Part shown: piece by piece, positions 56,597 to 64,000 of the stretch
Layout of the letters: each line of letters starts with the position of its first letter
Position numbering within the stretch: position 1 is the first letter of the stretch
Source: Prolixibacter bellariivorans ATCC BAA-1284
Lineage (GTDB): Bacteria; Bacteroidota; Bacteroidia; Bacteroidales; Prolixibacteraceae
Reading direction: 5' to 3'
Assembly: GCF_000621705.1 (NCBI RefSeq)
Contig: NZ_JHXO01000008.1
Location: 310,001-374,000 of the forward strand
Length of the DNA stretch: 64,000 nt
Program-made: the position numbers and the translations under genes
Notes under the pieces: model-generated
Seen by the model: only the letters and a program-made list of their open reading frames with translations
The model's database searches: none
What the model was told of the DNA's origin: nothing

Positions 56597-58489
56597 ATGA
56601 GAAAATGGCGCGTTGAAGATTCTGCCGAATTGTACAACATTACTGGCTGGGGAATAAATTATTTTTCGATTAACGAGAAGGGACATGTTGTCGTAACGCC
56701 TAAGAAGGACAGCGTTCAGGTTGACTTGAAGGAGTTAGTTGATGAACTTCAGCTTCGCGATGTTTCCGCTCCCATGCTGATACGTTTTCCAGATATATTA
56801 GATAGCCGGATTGAAAAAATGGAAAGTTGCTTTAAAATAGCAGCTGAGGAATACGGATATAAGGCGCAGAATTTTACCGTCTACCCTATCAAGGTAAATC
56901 AAATGCGACCTGTTGTTCAGGAGATTGTCAGTCACGGTAAGAAATTCAACATTGGACTGGAAGCTGGCTCCAAACCGGAATTGCACGCCGTCATCGGTGT
57001 GAACACCGACAATGATTCTCTCATTATTTGCAACGGATACAAAGACGAAGATTACATTGAACTTGCTTTGTTGGCGCAAAAAATGGGTCGCCGGATTTTC
57101 CTGGTGGTAGAAAAACTGAACGAACTGAAACTGATAACGCGCATTGCCAAGCGTTTGAAGATTCGTCCCAACATTGGAATCCGTATCAAACTGGCCAGTT
57201 CCGGCAGTGGAAAATGGGAAGATTCAGGCGGAGATGTCAGTAAATTTGGTCTTACTTCCAGCGAATTACTGGTTGCCATGGATTTCCTGGAAGAGAACAA
57301 GATGCAGGATTGCCTGAAGCTGGTACACTTCCATATTGGCAGTCAGGTTAATAAAATTCGTCGTATCAAAATTGCTTTGCGCGAAGCCGCACAGTTTTAC
57401 GTGCACCTCCACCTCAATGGCTTCCCGGTTCAATTTGTCGACATTGGCGGTGGTCTGGGTGTCGATTACGACGGAACCCGTTCAGCCAACAGCGAAAGCA
57501 GCGTGAACTACAGCATTCAGGAATACGTGAACGATGCCACTTCATCGATGGTCGATGCCAGCAACGAACACGATATTCCACATCCCAATATTATCACCGA
57601 ATCAGGACGTTCACTAGCGGCCCATCACTCGGTACTCATATTCGAGGTACTTGAATCGGCTACTTTGCCGAGCTGGGATGAAGAGGAAGAATTATCCGAA
57701 GATGCACATGACCTGGTGAAAGAATTACACGCATCATGGGATACACTGAACCAGCCACGAATGCTGGAAACCTGGCACGACGCACAACAAATCAGGGAAG
57801 AAGCACTCGACCGTTTTAGCCTTGGACTGGTCGATTTGAAGACCCGCGCGCAAATTGAACGGCTATTTTGGTCCATTGCCCGCGAGGTCCATCAAATGGC
57901 CAGTAAACTGAAGCATGTTCCGGAAGAATTACTGAACTTACCGAAGTTATTATCCGATAAATATTTCTGTAACTTCTCACTGTTTCAGTCATTGCCTGAT
58001 TCCTGGGCCATCGACCAGATTTTCCCGATCATTCCAATTCAGCGGTTGGGCGAAAAACCAGAACGCTCGGCAACTTTACAGGACATCACCTGTGATTCGG
58101 ACGGCAAGATCAACAATTTCATTTCGACCCGGAACTTTTCGTACTACCTGCCTGTTCATTCACTCAAAGCAAAAGAGTCATACTATATCGGGGTATTCCT
58201 CGTAGGTGCTTACCAGGAAATACTGGGCGATTTGCACAACCTTTTCGGCGATACCAACGCGGTTCATGTATCTGTTGACGACAAGGGATACAGCATCGAC
58301 CAAATTATCGACGGAGAAACAGTAGCCGAAGTTCTCGACTATGTGCAATATAATCCGAAGAAACTGGTCCGTACCGTCGAAACCTGGGTAACCTCATCCG
58401 TCAAAGCCGGGAAAATTTCAGCTGAGGAAGGAAAAGAGTTCTTGTCGAACTACCGCTCAGGACTGTACGGATACACTTACCTCGAGTAG
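56597..58489 (+). CDS. speA: Biosynthetic arginine decarboxylase
   Basis: 630 residues, PLP fold type III. It decarboxylates arginine to agmatine for polyamine synthesis. The Schiff-base Lys99 lies in FTVYPIKVNQ. Diagnostic: GLEAGSKPELHAVI, FHIGSQVNKIRRIKIAL, VDIGGGLGVDYDGTRS, HPNIITESGRSLAAHHSVLI. WAIDQIFPIIPIQRL is typical of SpeA. The C-terminal ~130 residues form the helical SpeA-specific domain. No speB or agmatinase is near. A gap of 49 nt separates it from the regulator gene. Confidence 0.96.
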   Translation: MRKWRVEDSAELYNITGWGINYFSINEKGHVVVTPKKDSVQVDLKELVDELQLRDVSAPMLIRFPDILDSRIEKMESCFKIAAEEYGYKAQNFTVYPIKVNQMRPVVQEIVSHGKKFNIGLEAGSKPELHAVIGVNTDNDSLIICNGYKDEDYIELALLAQKMGRRIFLVVEKLNELKLITRIAKRLKIRPNIGIRIKLASSGSGKWEDSGGDVSKFGLTSSELLVAMDFLEENKMQDCLKLVHFHIGSQVNKIRRIKIALREAAQFYVHLHLNGFPVQFVDIGGGLGVDYDGTRSANSESSVNYSIQEYVNDATSSMVDASNEHDIPHPNIITESGRSLAAHHSVLIFEVLESATLPSWDEEEELSEDAHDLVKELHASWDTLNQPRMLETWHDAQQIREEALDRFSLGLVDLKTRAQIERLFWSIAREVHQMASKLKHVPEELLNLPKLLSDKYFCNFSLFQSLPDSWAIDQIFPIIPIQRLGEKPERSATLQDITCDSDGKINNFISTRNFSYYLPVHSLKAKESYYIGVFLVGAYQEILGDLHNLFGDTNAVHVSVDDKGYSIDQIIDGETVAEVLDYVQYNPKKLVRTVETWVTSSVKAGKISAEEGKEFLSNYRSGLYGYTYLE

Positions 58490-58538
58490 ATATTTCCGGC
58501 AAAAGCCGAAATAAGAGACTCTTTGGAAAAAAGACAAA

Positions 58539-59105
58539 GTGAAGATTTACATCAAAAATATGGTTTGCGATCGTTGTAAGCTGGTGATTAAAAACCAGCT
58601 CAACGATCTGAAACTGGATCCTATTTCTGTGGAACTGGGAGAAGTAGATTTTGGTCAAATGGAACTCTCTCCCGACCAAATGAAGCAAATAAAAACCAAC
58701 ATTGAACCTCTCGGATTCGAATTGCTCGACGACAAGAACAGCATGTTGGTGGAAAAAATCAAAACACTCATCATTGAATTAGTTCACCAAAACGATGAGC
58801 CGATTCAAATCAAACTTTCGGATTACATCCGAGCGCATCTCAATTACGATTACCATTACCTCAGTAATCTCTTTTCTTCTATCGAAGGAACAACCATCGA
58901 GCATTACTACATTCAGCAAAAAATCGAAAAGGTTAAAGAGCTGCTCGTATATGACGAACTTACGCTGAGCGAAATAGCCTATCAAATGGGATATTCCAGC
59001 GTAGCACACCTTAGCGGGCAATTCAAAAAAATCACCGACTTAACGCCCAGCCATTTCAAAAAACTGAAAGACGTGAGGCAACGCACCCCACTCGATAAAC
59101 TGTAA
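58539..59105 (+). CDS. HMA-AraC fusion transcriptional regulator (copper-responsive, putative)
   Basis: 188 residues starting with GTG at 58539, the only start that keeps the metal-binding loop. Residues 1-65 resemble a ferredoxin-like HMA domain with MVCDRC (Cys10, Cys13), the CxxC copper site. Residues 80-180 are an AraC HTH pair (LSDYIRAHLNYDYHYLSNLFSSIEG; LTLSEIAYQMGYSSVAHLSGQFKKITDLTPSHFKK, key part IAYQMGYSSVAHLSGQFKK). Likely senses Cu(I) directly and activates the downstream exporter. Followed 82 nt later by copA. Function inferred from fusion and neighbours. Confidence 0.8.
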   Translation: MKIYIKNMVCDRCKLVIKNQLNDLKLDPISVELGEVDFGQMELSPDQMKQIKTNIEPLGFELLDDKNSMLVEKIKTLIIELVHQNDEPIQIKLSDYIRAHLNYDYHYLSNLFSSIEGTTIEHYYIQQKIEKVKELLVYDELTLSEIAYQMGYSSVAHLSGQFKKITDLTPSHFKKLKDVRQRTPLDKL

Positions 59106-59157
59106 ATTGTATAACTCTTTTCAAAAATCCTGTAACATCCGAAGACCCTTTCAACAG

Positions 59158-59165
59158 TAGCTTTG
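59158..59165 (+). promoter_or_regulatory. Candidate -7 element of copA
   Basis: TAGCTTTG, perfect TAnnTTTG, 23 nt before the copA ATG. No TTTG is found at the -33 distance, as expected for an activator-dependent promoter. Confidence 0.55.
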
Positions 59166-59187
59166 TAGCATAATAAAACTTTATGCT

Positions 59188-61416
59188 ATGTCAGCTTCAA
59201 ATTACATAACGCAAACCTTTCCCGTTACCGGGATGAGCTGTGCGTCCTGTTCACTAAGTGTCGAAACCATCCTGAATGCAACGAATGGTGTGATCGATGC
59301 CAAAGTGAACTTTGCGAATGCCAGTGTTCTGGTGAAATGGGACCAGCAGGTCATACAACCTGCGGGGATGAAGACCGCTATTCAGGCTGTGGGTTACGAC
59401 CTAATAGTGGAAGGCAGCGAAACTGCCGGAGAGACCGTAGAAGAAATCCAGCGAAAAGAATATGATCAATTGAAGAAGCACACATTGGGAGCAGTATTGT
59501 TCTCCATCCCGATTGTGGTCATCGCCATGTTTCTACCTAATATGCCTTATGCAAAATGGATTGAACTAGCGCTTACGCTTCCGGTTGTATTCATCTTCGG
59601 GAAACGCTTCTATGTAAATGCCTGGAAACAAATGAAACACCGGGTGGCCAACATGGACACACTGGTGGCTGTGAGTACCGGAATTGCATTTCTCTTCAGT
59701 CTGTTCAATACGTTATATCCTGAATTCTGGACCAGCAAAGGCTTCGATGCGCATGTGTATTACGAAGCTGCCGCTGCCATTATTGCCTTCATTCTGCTGG
59801 GAAAACTTTTGGAAGATCGGGCCAAGTCAAATACTTCATCAGCCATAAAAAAATTAATTGGCCTGCAACCCAAAACGGTTGTTAGGATTGCTGAAGACGG
59901 AACCGAAATAACCGTCCCTATCAAGGATGTAACCATTGGCGATATTCTGCTGGTAAAACCCGGCGAAAAAATTCCAGTGGACGGAAAAGTGACCAACGGC
60001 AACTCCTTTGTCGACGAAAGTATGATCAGCGGAGAACCGATTCCGGTCGAGAAAACAGAAAGCAAGAAAGTATTCGCCGGAACCATCAATCAAAAAGGAA
60101 GTTTCCGGTTCCGTGCCGAAAAAGTCGGCGGCGAAACTCTGCTGGCACACATCATAAAAATGGTACAGGAAGCCCAGGGAAGTAAAGCTCCGGTGCAAAA
60201 GCTGGTCGATAAAATTGCCGGTATTTTCGTCCCGGTCGTCATGGGAATCTCTCTTCTGACATTTATCGTCTGGATGATTTTCGGAGGAGAACAGGCTTTT
60301 ACACATGCGCTGCTGGCCGCCATCACCGTATTGGTCATTGCTTGTCCATGTGCGTTGGGATTGGCCACTCCAACCGCTATCATGGTAGGAATTGGTAAAG
60401 GTGCCGAAAATAACATTCTAATTAAGGACGCCGAAAGCCTGGAAACGGCACACAAAGTAGATGCTGTGATTCTCGATAAAACCGGAACTATCACGGAAGG
60501 AAAACCGGTGGTTACCGACATCATCTGGAGTGAGAATGCAGACCAGGAGCAACTGACATCGTTACTGCTCGGAATGGAGAAACAATCAGAGCATCCGCTA
60601 GCGAGCTCAGTTGAAGAGCACTTCAGCAATAAAAAAGTAAACGGAACTCAACCTCAGCAATTCGAAAGTATTACCGGACAAGGTGTAAAGGCTGCTTTCG
60701 CAGAAGAAGTCTACTTTGTCGGGAACAATCGACTCTTGGAAGAAAATAAAATTGACCTACCGGAGGACATTCGGGCGAAAGCCGAAAAAATGCAACAGGA
60801 AGCACAGACGGTCATTTTCTTCGCGAATGCGAAAAAAATACTGGCAGTGATTGCTATTGCCGACCAGATAAAAGATACTTCGAAAGCAGCTATCAAGCAT
60901 CTGCAAAAGGAAGGCATCGAAGTTTACATGCTGACCGGCGACAACGAGCAGACCGCTGAATCGGTATCGCGACAGGTAGGTCTGAAATATTTCAAAGCAG
61001 GTATTCTGCCCGGCGACAAGGCCGAATTCGTGAAGGAACTGCAGCAACAAGGCAAAACCGTAGCCATGGTAGGTGACGGAATCAACGACTCGCAGGCTTT
61101 AGCTCAGGCTGATATCAGTATTGCTATGGGAAAAGGCTCGGACATTGCCATCGATGTGGCCAAAATGACATTGACCACCTCCGACCTGAACAGCATTCCC
61201 AAAGCATTGAAACTTTCGAAACAAACCGTAGCAACTGTTAAACAGAACCTGTTCTGGGCATTTATTTACAACGTAATTGGTATCCCGATTGCTGCCGGTG
61301 TACTGTATGCTTTCAACGGATTCCTGCTGAACCCAATGATTGCTGCAGCGGCCATGGCATTCAGCTCGGTTTCGGTCGTGTCGAACAGTCTGCGTTTAAA
61401 ATGGAAAACACTTTAA
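59188..61416 (+). CDS. copA: Copper-exporting P1B-type ATPase
   Basis: 742 residues. One N-terminal HMA domain with GMSCASCS (Cys18, Cys21). Eight membrane helices with IACPCALGLATPT (CPC 386-388), the Cu(I) transport site. Actuator domain with SGEPIPVEK. Phosphorylation Asp430 in DKTGTITEG. SEHPLASSV is the HP locus. GDGINDSQALAQADISIAMG closes the P domain. It pumps Cu(I) out of the cytosol. The helix-6 CPC and later NxxY and MxxSS residues (YNVIGIPIAAG, MAFSSVSVVSNSLRL) fit the CopA class. It lies directly after the regulator and before the chaperone. Confidence 0.95.
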   Translation: MSASNYITQTFPVTGMSCASCSLSVETILNATNGVIDAKVNFANASVLVKWDQQVIQPAGMKTAIQAVGYDLIVEGSETAGETVEEIQRKEYDQLKKHTLGAVLFSIPIVVIAMFLPNMPYAKWIELALTLPVVFIFGKRFYVNAWKQMKHRVANMDTLVAVSTGIAFLFSLFNTLYPEFWTSKGFDAHVYYEAAAAIIAFILLGKLLEDRAKSNTSSAIKKLIGLQPKTVVRIAEDGTEITVPIKDVTIGDILLVKPGEKIPVDGKVTNGNSFVDESMISGEPIPVEKTESKKVFAGTINQKGSFRFRAEKVGGETLLAHIIKMVQEAQGSKAPVQKLVDKIAGIFVPVVMGISLLTFIVWMIFGGEQAFTHALLAAITVLVIACPCALGLATPTAIMVGIGKGAENNILIKDAESLETAHKVDAVILDKTGTITEGKPVVTDIIWSENADQEQLTSLLLGMEKQSEHPLASSVEEHFSNKKVNGTQPQQFESITGQGVKAAFAEEVYFVGNNRLLEENKIDLPEDIRAKAEKMQQEAQTVIFFANAKKILAVIAIADQIKDTSKAAIKHLQKEGIEVYMLTGDNEQTAESVSRQVGLKYFKAGILPGDKAEFVKELQQQGKTVAMVGDGINDSQALAQADISIAMGKGSDIAIDVAKMTLTTSDLNSIPKALKLSKQTVATVKQNLFWAFIYNVIGIPIAAGVLYAFNGFLLNPMIAAAAMAFSSVSVVSNSLRLKWKTL

Positions 61417-61456
61417 TAACAAATGATTTAATCAATAACATAAAACTCAAGTAATC

Positions 61457-61669
61457 ATGACATTCACTGTAAAATACAAAACAAACATTAACTGCAATGG
61501 CTGCATAGCAGCAGTAACTCCTTCCCTGAATGGCTCAGATGCCATTGAAAAATGGGAAGTAGACATTAATAATCCGGAAAAAATTCTGACAGTGGAACTA
61601 AAGGACAACAATCCCGAATTAGTAAAAGAGTTGGTCCAAAAAGCCGGATACCGCATCGAAGAGCTTTAA
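61457..61669 (+). CDS. HMA-domain copper chaperone-like protein
   Basis: 70 residues, one HMA domain. The metal loop is NINCNGCIAAV (Cys13, Cys16). The opening FTVKYKTNINC and ending AGYRIEEL fit CopZ-type folds, but the CNGC loop is divergent from GMTCxxC, a variant frequent in Bacteroidota. Probably carries Cu(I) to CopA. It starts 41 nt after copA, in the same operon, and a terminator follows. Confidence 0.85.
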   Translation: MTFTVKYKTNINCNGCIAAVTPSLNGSDAIEKWEVDINNPEKILTVELKDNNPELVKELVQKAGYRIEEL

Positions 61670-61695
61670 AAACCGAAGGTATCGGGAACATAACC

Positions 61696-61740
61696 AAGGC
61701 AGAAAATTCGTAAACAGCGAGTTCTCTGCCTTTTCTTTTG
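61696..61740 (+). terminator. Terminator of the copper operon
   Basis: AAGGCAGA and TCTGCCTT pair with inner AACTCG-type pairing (ATTCG/CGAGT), then TTCTTTTG. Confidence 0.65.
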
Positions 61741-61864
61741 CATTAATTATCAGCACTTAAACTCGTCTTTTAATTCTTAAAATTCACTTAAGATTGAAAA
61801 TCTTCGGCAGACAATTTAAAATAAGTCTTAATTTAGACTAATCTCAATTAATAATTAGGGAAGT

Positions 61865-62527
61865 ATGAGAATCAGAACAATTCTTTTTATCGTCACACTT
61901 TTGCTGTCCGTAGGGCGCTTATCGGCACAGACCGATACCACTAATGTTCAAAGCGATACGACTAAAGTTCAAAATGATCTGCTCAGCTCGATCATGACAC
62001 CTCAGCAGGAACACGTCCAGCTTCTGCCGAACAAGTATCCGTTCACACAGAAACTCCTCTGGGGACACAAAGGTTTGATGAGGAACTTCAATGCATTCAA
62101 GCTTTCGCCGGAAGAGCGGGACAAAGAGTTGAAGATCCGGCGTACCATGTTAAAGATGCACCAGGTTCTGGGTTTTGTCTCATTGGCAGGAATGGCAGCT
62201 CAGGGTGTTGTCGGGTACAAGCTATACAACGGCGATTACAGTATTAAGGGCTTGCACGAAGGTCTGGCCGCTGGCGTTGATATTGCCTATTTCTCAACGG
62301 CTGCACTGGCGCTGTTTGCACCGCCCAAAATGCTTGACGAACGCAAAGGATACAGTAGTATCAAAGTTCACAAAATCTTGGCTATTATACACCTTACCAG
62401 CATGATAGCCACAAACGTTCTTGCCACACAATTAGAAAGTCATCCCAACCTAAAACCTTACCATCGGGCTGCTGCCCTAACCGCTTTTGGTTCCTTAGCT
62501 GCTGCTATGATTGTCATTAAATTTTAA
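61865..62527 (+). CDS. Exported-leader, cytochrome b561-like four-helix membrane protein
   Basis: 220 residues. Signal peptide 1-21 (RLSAQ). A polar stretch follows to about 90. Four membrane helices then run about 97-118, 131-152, 167-188 and 199-219. His99 (KMHQVLGF), His131 (GLHEGLAAG), His169 (VHKILAIIHL) and His200 (YHRAAAL) sit near the helix ends, the four-His pattern of b561-type two-heme proteins. It is only 3 nt from yceI, and in E. coli the yceI neighbour is a b561. This is a structural inference, not a family match. Confidence 0.55.
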   Translation: MRIRTILFIVTLLLSVGRLSAQTDTTNVQSDTTKVQNDLLSSIMTPQQEHVQLLPNKYPFTQKLLWGHKGLMRNFNAFKLSPEERDKELKIRRTMLKMHQVLGFVSLAGMAAQGVVGYKLYNGDYSIKGLHEGLAAGVDIAYFSTAALALFAPPKMLDERKGYSSIKVHKILAIIHLTSMIATNVLATQLESHPNLKPYHRAAALTAFGSLAAAMIVIKF

Positions 62528-62530
62528 TTC

Positions 62531-63082
62531 ATGAAGAAAATTATCTTATCAATGGTGGTGGTTGCCATAACGGCAACCTTAGGTTTTGCACAGACAACCT
62601 CAAAGATGATGTCCGACACCGGAAAATCGTATGTCCGGTATGCCATGTCGCACCCGTTGCACGACTGGGAAGGAACCAGCAAATCGGTAAAAGGGGTAAT
62701 TATTGTGGACAACAAAACAAAGAAAATTACACAAACGGCTATTGCCATCAAGGTATCGACTTTCGACAGTCACAATGCCAACCGCGATTCTCATATGATG
62801 GAAGCCACGGATGCAATTAAAAACCCCAATGTTACATTTACCAGTACATCCTTTCAAAAAAGTCAGCAAGGACAGGAAACCGTTACCGGTAATTTGACAT
62901 TTCATGGCGTTTCACACTCCATCACGGTTCCCATTGTAGAAAAAACTGACAGCAATGGAGAGATGGAAGTCACCGGAAAGTTTGCGGTAAAAATGACCGA
63001 TTACAAAATCGACCCGCCGAGTCTGTTAGGCATGGCTGCCGATGACAATATCAAATTGAATTTTGATCTTTTTTTTAAATAG
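62531..63082 (+). CDS. yceI: YceI-family lipocalin-like protein
   Basis: 183 residues. Signal peptide 1-21 (TLGFAQ). The YceI domain is an elongated beta-barrel: SYVRYAMSHPLHDWEGTSKSVKGVIIVD, IKVSTFDSHNANRDSHMMEATDAIKNPNVTF (key part FDSHNANRDSHM), GNLTFHGVSHSITVPI, MTDYKIDPPSLLGMAADDNIKLNFDLFFK. YceI proteins bind isoprenoid or amphiphilic molecules in the periplasm. Cotranscribed with the b561-like gene; only 3 nt lie between them. A terminator follows 30 nt downstream. Confidence 0.92.
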   Translation: MKKIILSMVVVAITATLGFAQTTSKMMSDTGKSYVRYAMSHPLHDWEGTSKSVKGVIIVDNKTKKITQTAIAIKVSTFDSHNANRDSHMMEATDAIKNPNVTFTSTSFQKSQQGQETVTGNLTFHGVSHSITVPIVEKTDSNGEMEVTGKFAVKMTDYKIDPPSLLGMAADDNIKLNFDLFFK

Positions 63083-63110
63083 ACGCTAGTTCATACTTGA
63101 TGTTCAAAAA

Positions 63111-63145
63111 AAAGAGGGCAATGGATCGCAGTTCCATGCCCTCTT
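63111..63145. terminator. Bidirectional terminator
   Basis: AAAGAGGGCAATGGA and TTCCATGCCCTCTTT pair with one offset, between yceI and the convergent GH5-like gene. Confidence 0.75.
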
Positions 63146-63182
63146 TATCATTATACTTTCTGCGTTTCAGGTTTCAGTAAGT

Positions 63183-64000
63183 CTATCTCACATCCATCCA
63201 GTCGAACCGAACAATTCCCTGATCTACTTTCAGTCGTATCTGGTTTTCACCTTTCCTGAAGGATAATTCGCCCAAATCAATCTCATTCCAGTCGGTCTGT
63301 TGCACTGCGATTTCTTTAGCAACGCCATTCAACGTCACCGTAAATGATGCAGGCAATTGCTCCGCTTCTACCCGAATACTCACCGGATGATTTCCATCTT
63401 CCGCACTCTTCACGGTATAAGCTGTCCATTCATCCTGGTTCAGGCGAATACACTGTTGCGAGACGCGTTGTGTTTTATCCCAATCCATCACCTCAACCGG
63501 AACCGGCTCATTGGTTCGGTAATATTTCGATTGTTGGGTTGTATCCTTTACAAAATACGAAACGTTATATCCCTCATGTCCGTAATTTTCCGCTTCAATT
63601 TTTACCGGAATACGGCGAAAAATAGAATTCACCACATCGGGGAAATAGACGCAATTGGCCAGTTTAATATTCTGCAATAACCCGTCGAGTGCTTTCTGAG
63701 CGACCTCTGCTGAGGGTTTTTCTTCTCCTCTTGAATAAGCAGAAATCAAGTCCCAGTTTTCGGGTTTATTGATGGAATATGGCGTATTTTCAGTGTCCAT
63801 CTTTTTCCATGGCCAAAACGACCATCCAATATTATTCGCTTCGAAATACTGCGTGGTACCCCAATATATAGCCTTTCCCTGCTCTCCTGTCTCTCCCACC
63901 CATACCGGCGCATCCAGTTCTTTTCTTTTATCCAAAAACTTTTGAATACTATTCAGATGATCGGGACGGTTCCAACAATAATAATGAAACTGGAAGAACA
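63183..64000 (-). CDS. GH5-like endoglycanase with C-terminal CBM-like domain, 3' part
   Basis: The frame is open to the window edge, giving 271 C-terminal residues. QFHYYCWNRPDHLNSIQKFL is followed by PVWVGETGEQGKAIYW, where Glu in GETGE fits the GH5 nucleophile, and by GWSFWPWKKMDTENTP. The ~130-residue C-terminus (VKIEAENYGHEGYNVSYF ... VRFDWMDVR) is CBM6-like, with the EAENY start and FDWMDV end. Typical of secreted cellulase/mannanase-type enzymes. A TTG at 63935 is not the start. Convergent with yceI. Confidence 0.8.
   Translation of the reverse strand, partial: FFQFHYYCWNRPDHLNSIQKFLDKRKELDAPVWVGETGEQGKAIYWGTTQYFEANNIGWSFWPWKKMDTENTPYSINKPENWDLISAYSRGEEKPSAEVAQKALDGLLQNIKLANCVYFPDVVNSIFRRIPVKIEAENYGHEGYNVSYFVKDTTQQSKYYRTNEPVPVEVMDWDKTQRVSQQCIRLNQDEWTAYTVKSAEDGNHPVSIRVEAEQLPASFTVTLNGVAKEIAVQQTDWNEIDLGELSFRKGENQIRLKVDQGIVRFDWMDVR

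Overview
The window reads as chromosome of a Gram-negative Bacteroidota, most likely a Marinilabiliales/Prolixibacteraceae-type marine or sediment organism. This rests on gene content: DUF5916 and DUF1573 proteins, a DUF3276 PUR-type protein, a zinc-tailed SecA of about 1100 residues, a nusB-DUF1573-yajC-ybbR-coaE cluster and a secreted GH92 enzyme. Several starts are also preceded by TAnnTTTG, the Bacteroidota -7 element. No rRNA, tRNA, transposase, integrase or cas gene is visible.

Layout. 1-1.2 kb: 3' end of a GH92 alpha-mannosidase. 1.3-3.7 kb: small stress proteins (cold shock, CsbD-like), a DsrE-like secreted protein and a glutamine amidotransferase. 4-7.5 kb: DUF2089-YIP1-DUF5808-hydrolase operon and an aminotransferase. 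7.6-18 kb is the accessory part. It holds orphan lipoproteins, a CPBP protease, a DUF6261 gene preceded by a regular 41-bp hairpin repeat array, a decayed 21-bp repeat, two integron-cassette-like units, an erythromycin-esterase-like lipoprotein, an AmpG-like transporter and several dispersed palindromic repeats. 18-30 kb: SulP transporter, lgt, secA, ferritin, isocitrate dehydrogenase, dnaX (split over two frames at an A10 run), glutathione peroxidase and photolyase. 30-43 kb: threonine aldolase/rhomboid pair, the nusB-to-DnaJ operon, DUF3276, an M48 lipoprotein, folD, ffh and a DUF5916 barrel. 43-64 kb: a large hybrid histidine kinase, SemiSWEET, argS, an Ada-like repair protein, acs, a secreted pcm, racemase, Tat-exported TIM barrel, FemAB-like transferase, speA, a copper-response cluster, a b561-like/YceI pair and the 3' end of a GH5-like enzyme.

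How genes work together. The copper cluster (HMA-AraC regulator, P-type ATPase, HMA chaperone) forms a sense-and-export module. SecA, YajC, Ffh and Lgt are separate parts of the export and lipoprotein machinery. Ferritin, glutathione peroxidase, photolyase, the Ada-like protein and the PCMT are protective functions scattered through the window. Most of the window is ordinary housekeeping. The novelty is concentrated between 10.4 and 18.1 kb and in the dnaX slippage site.
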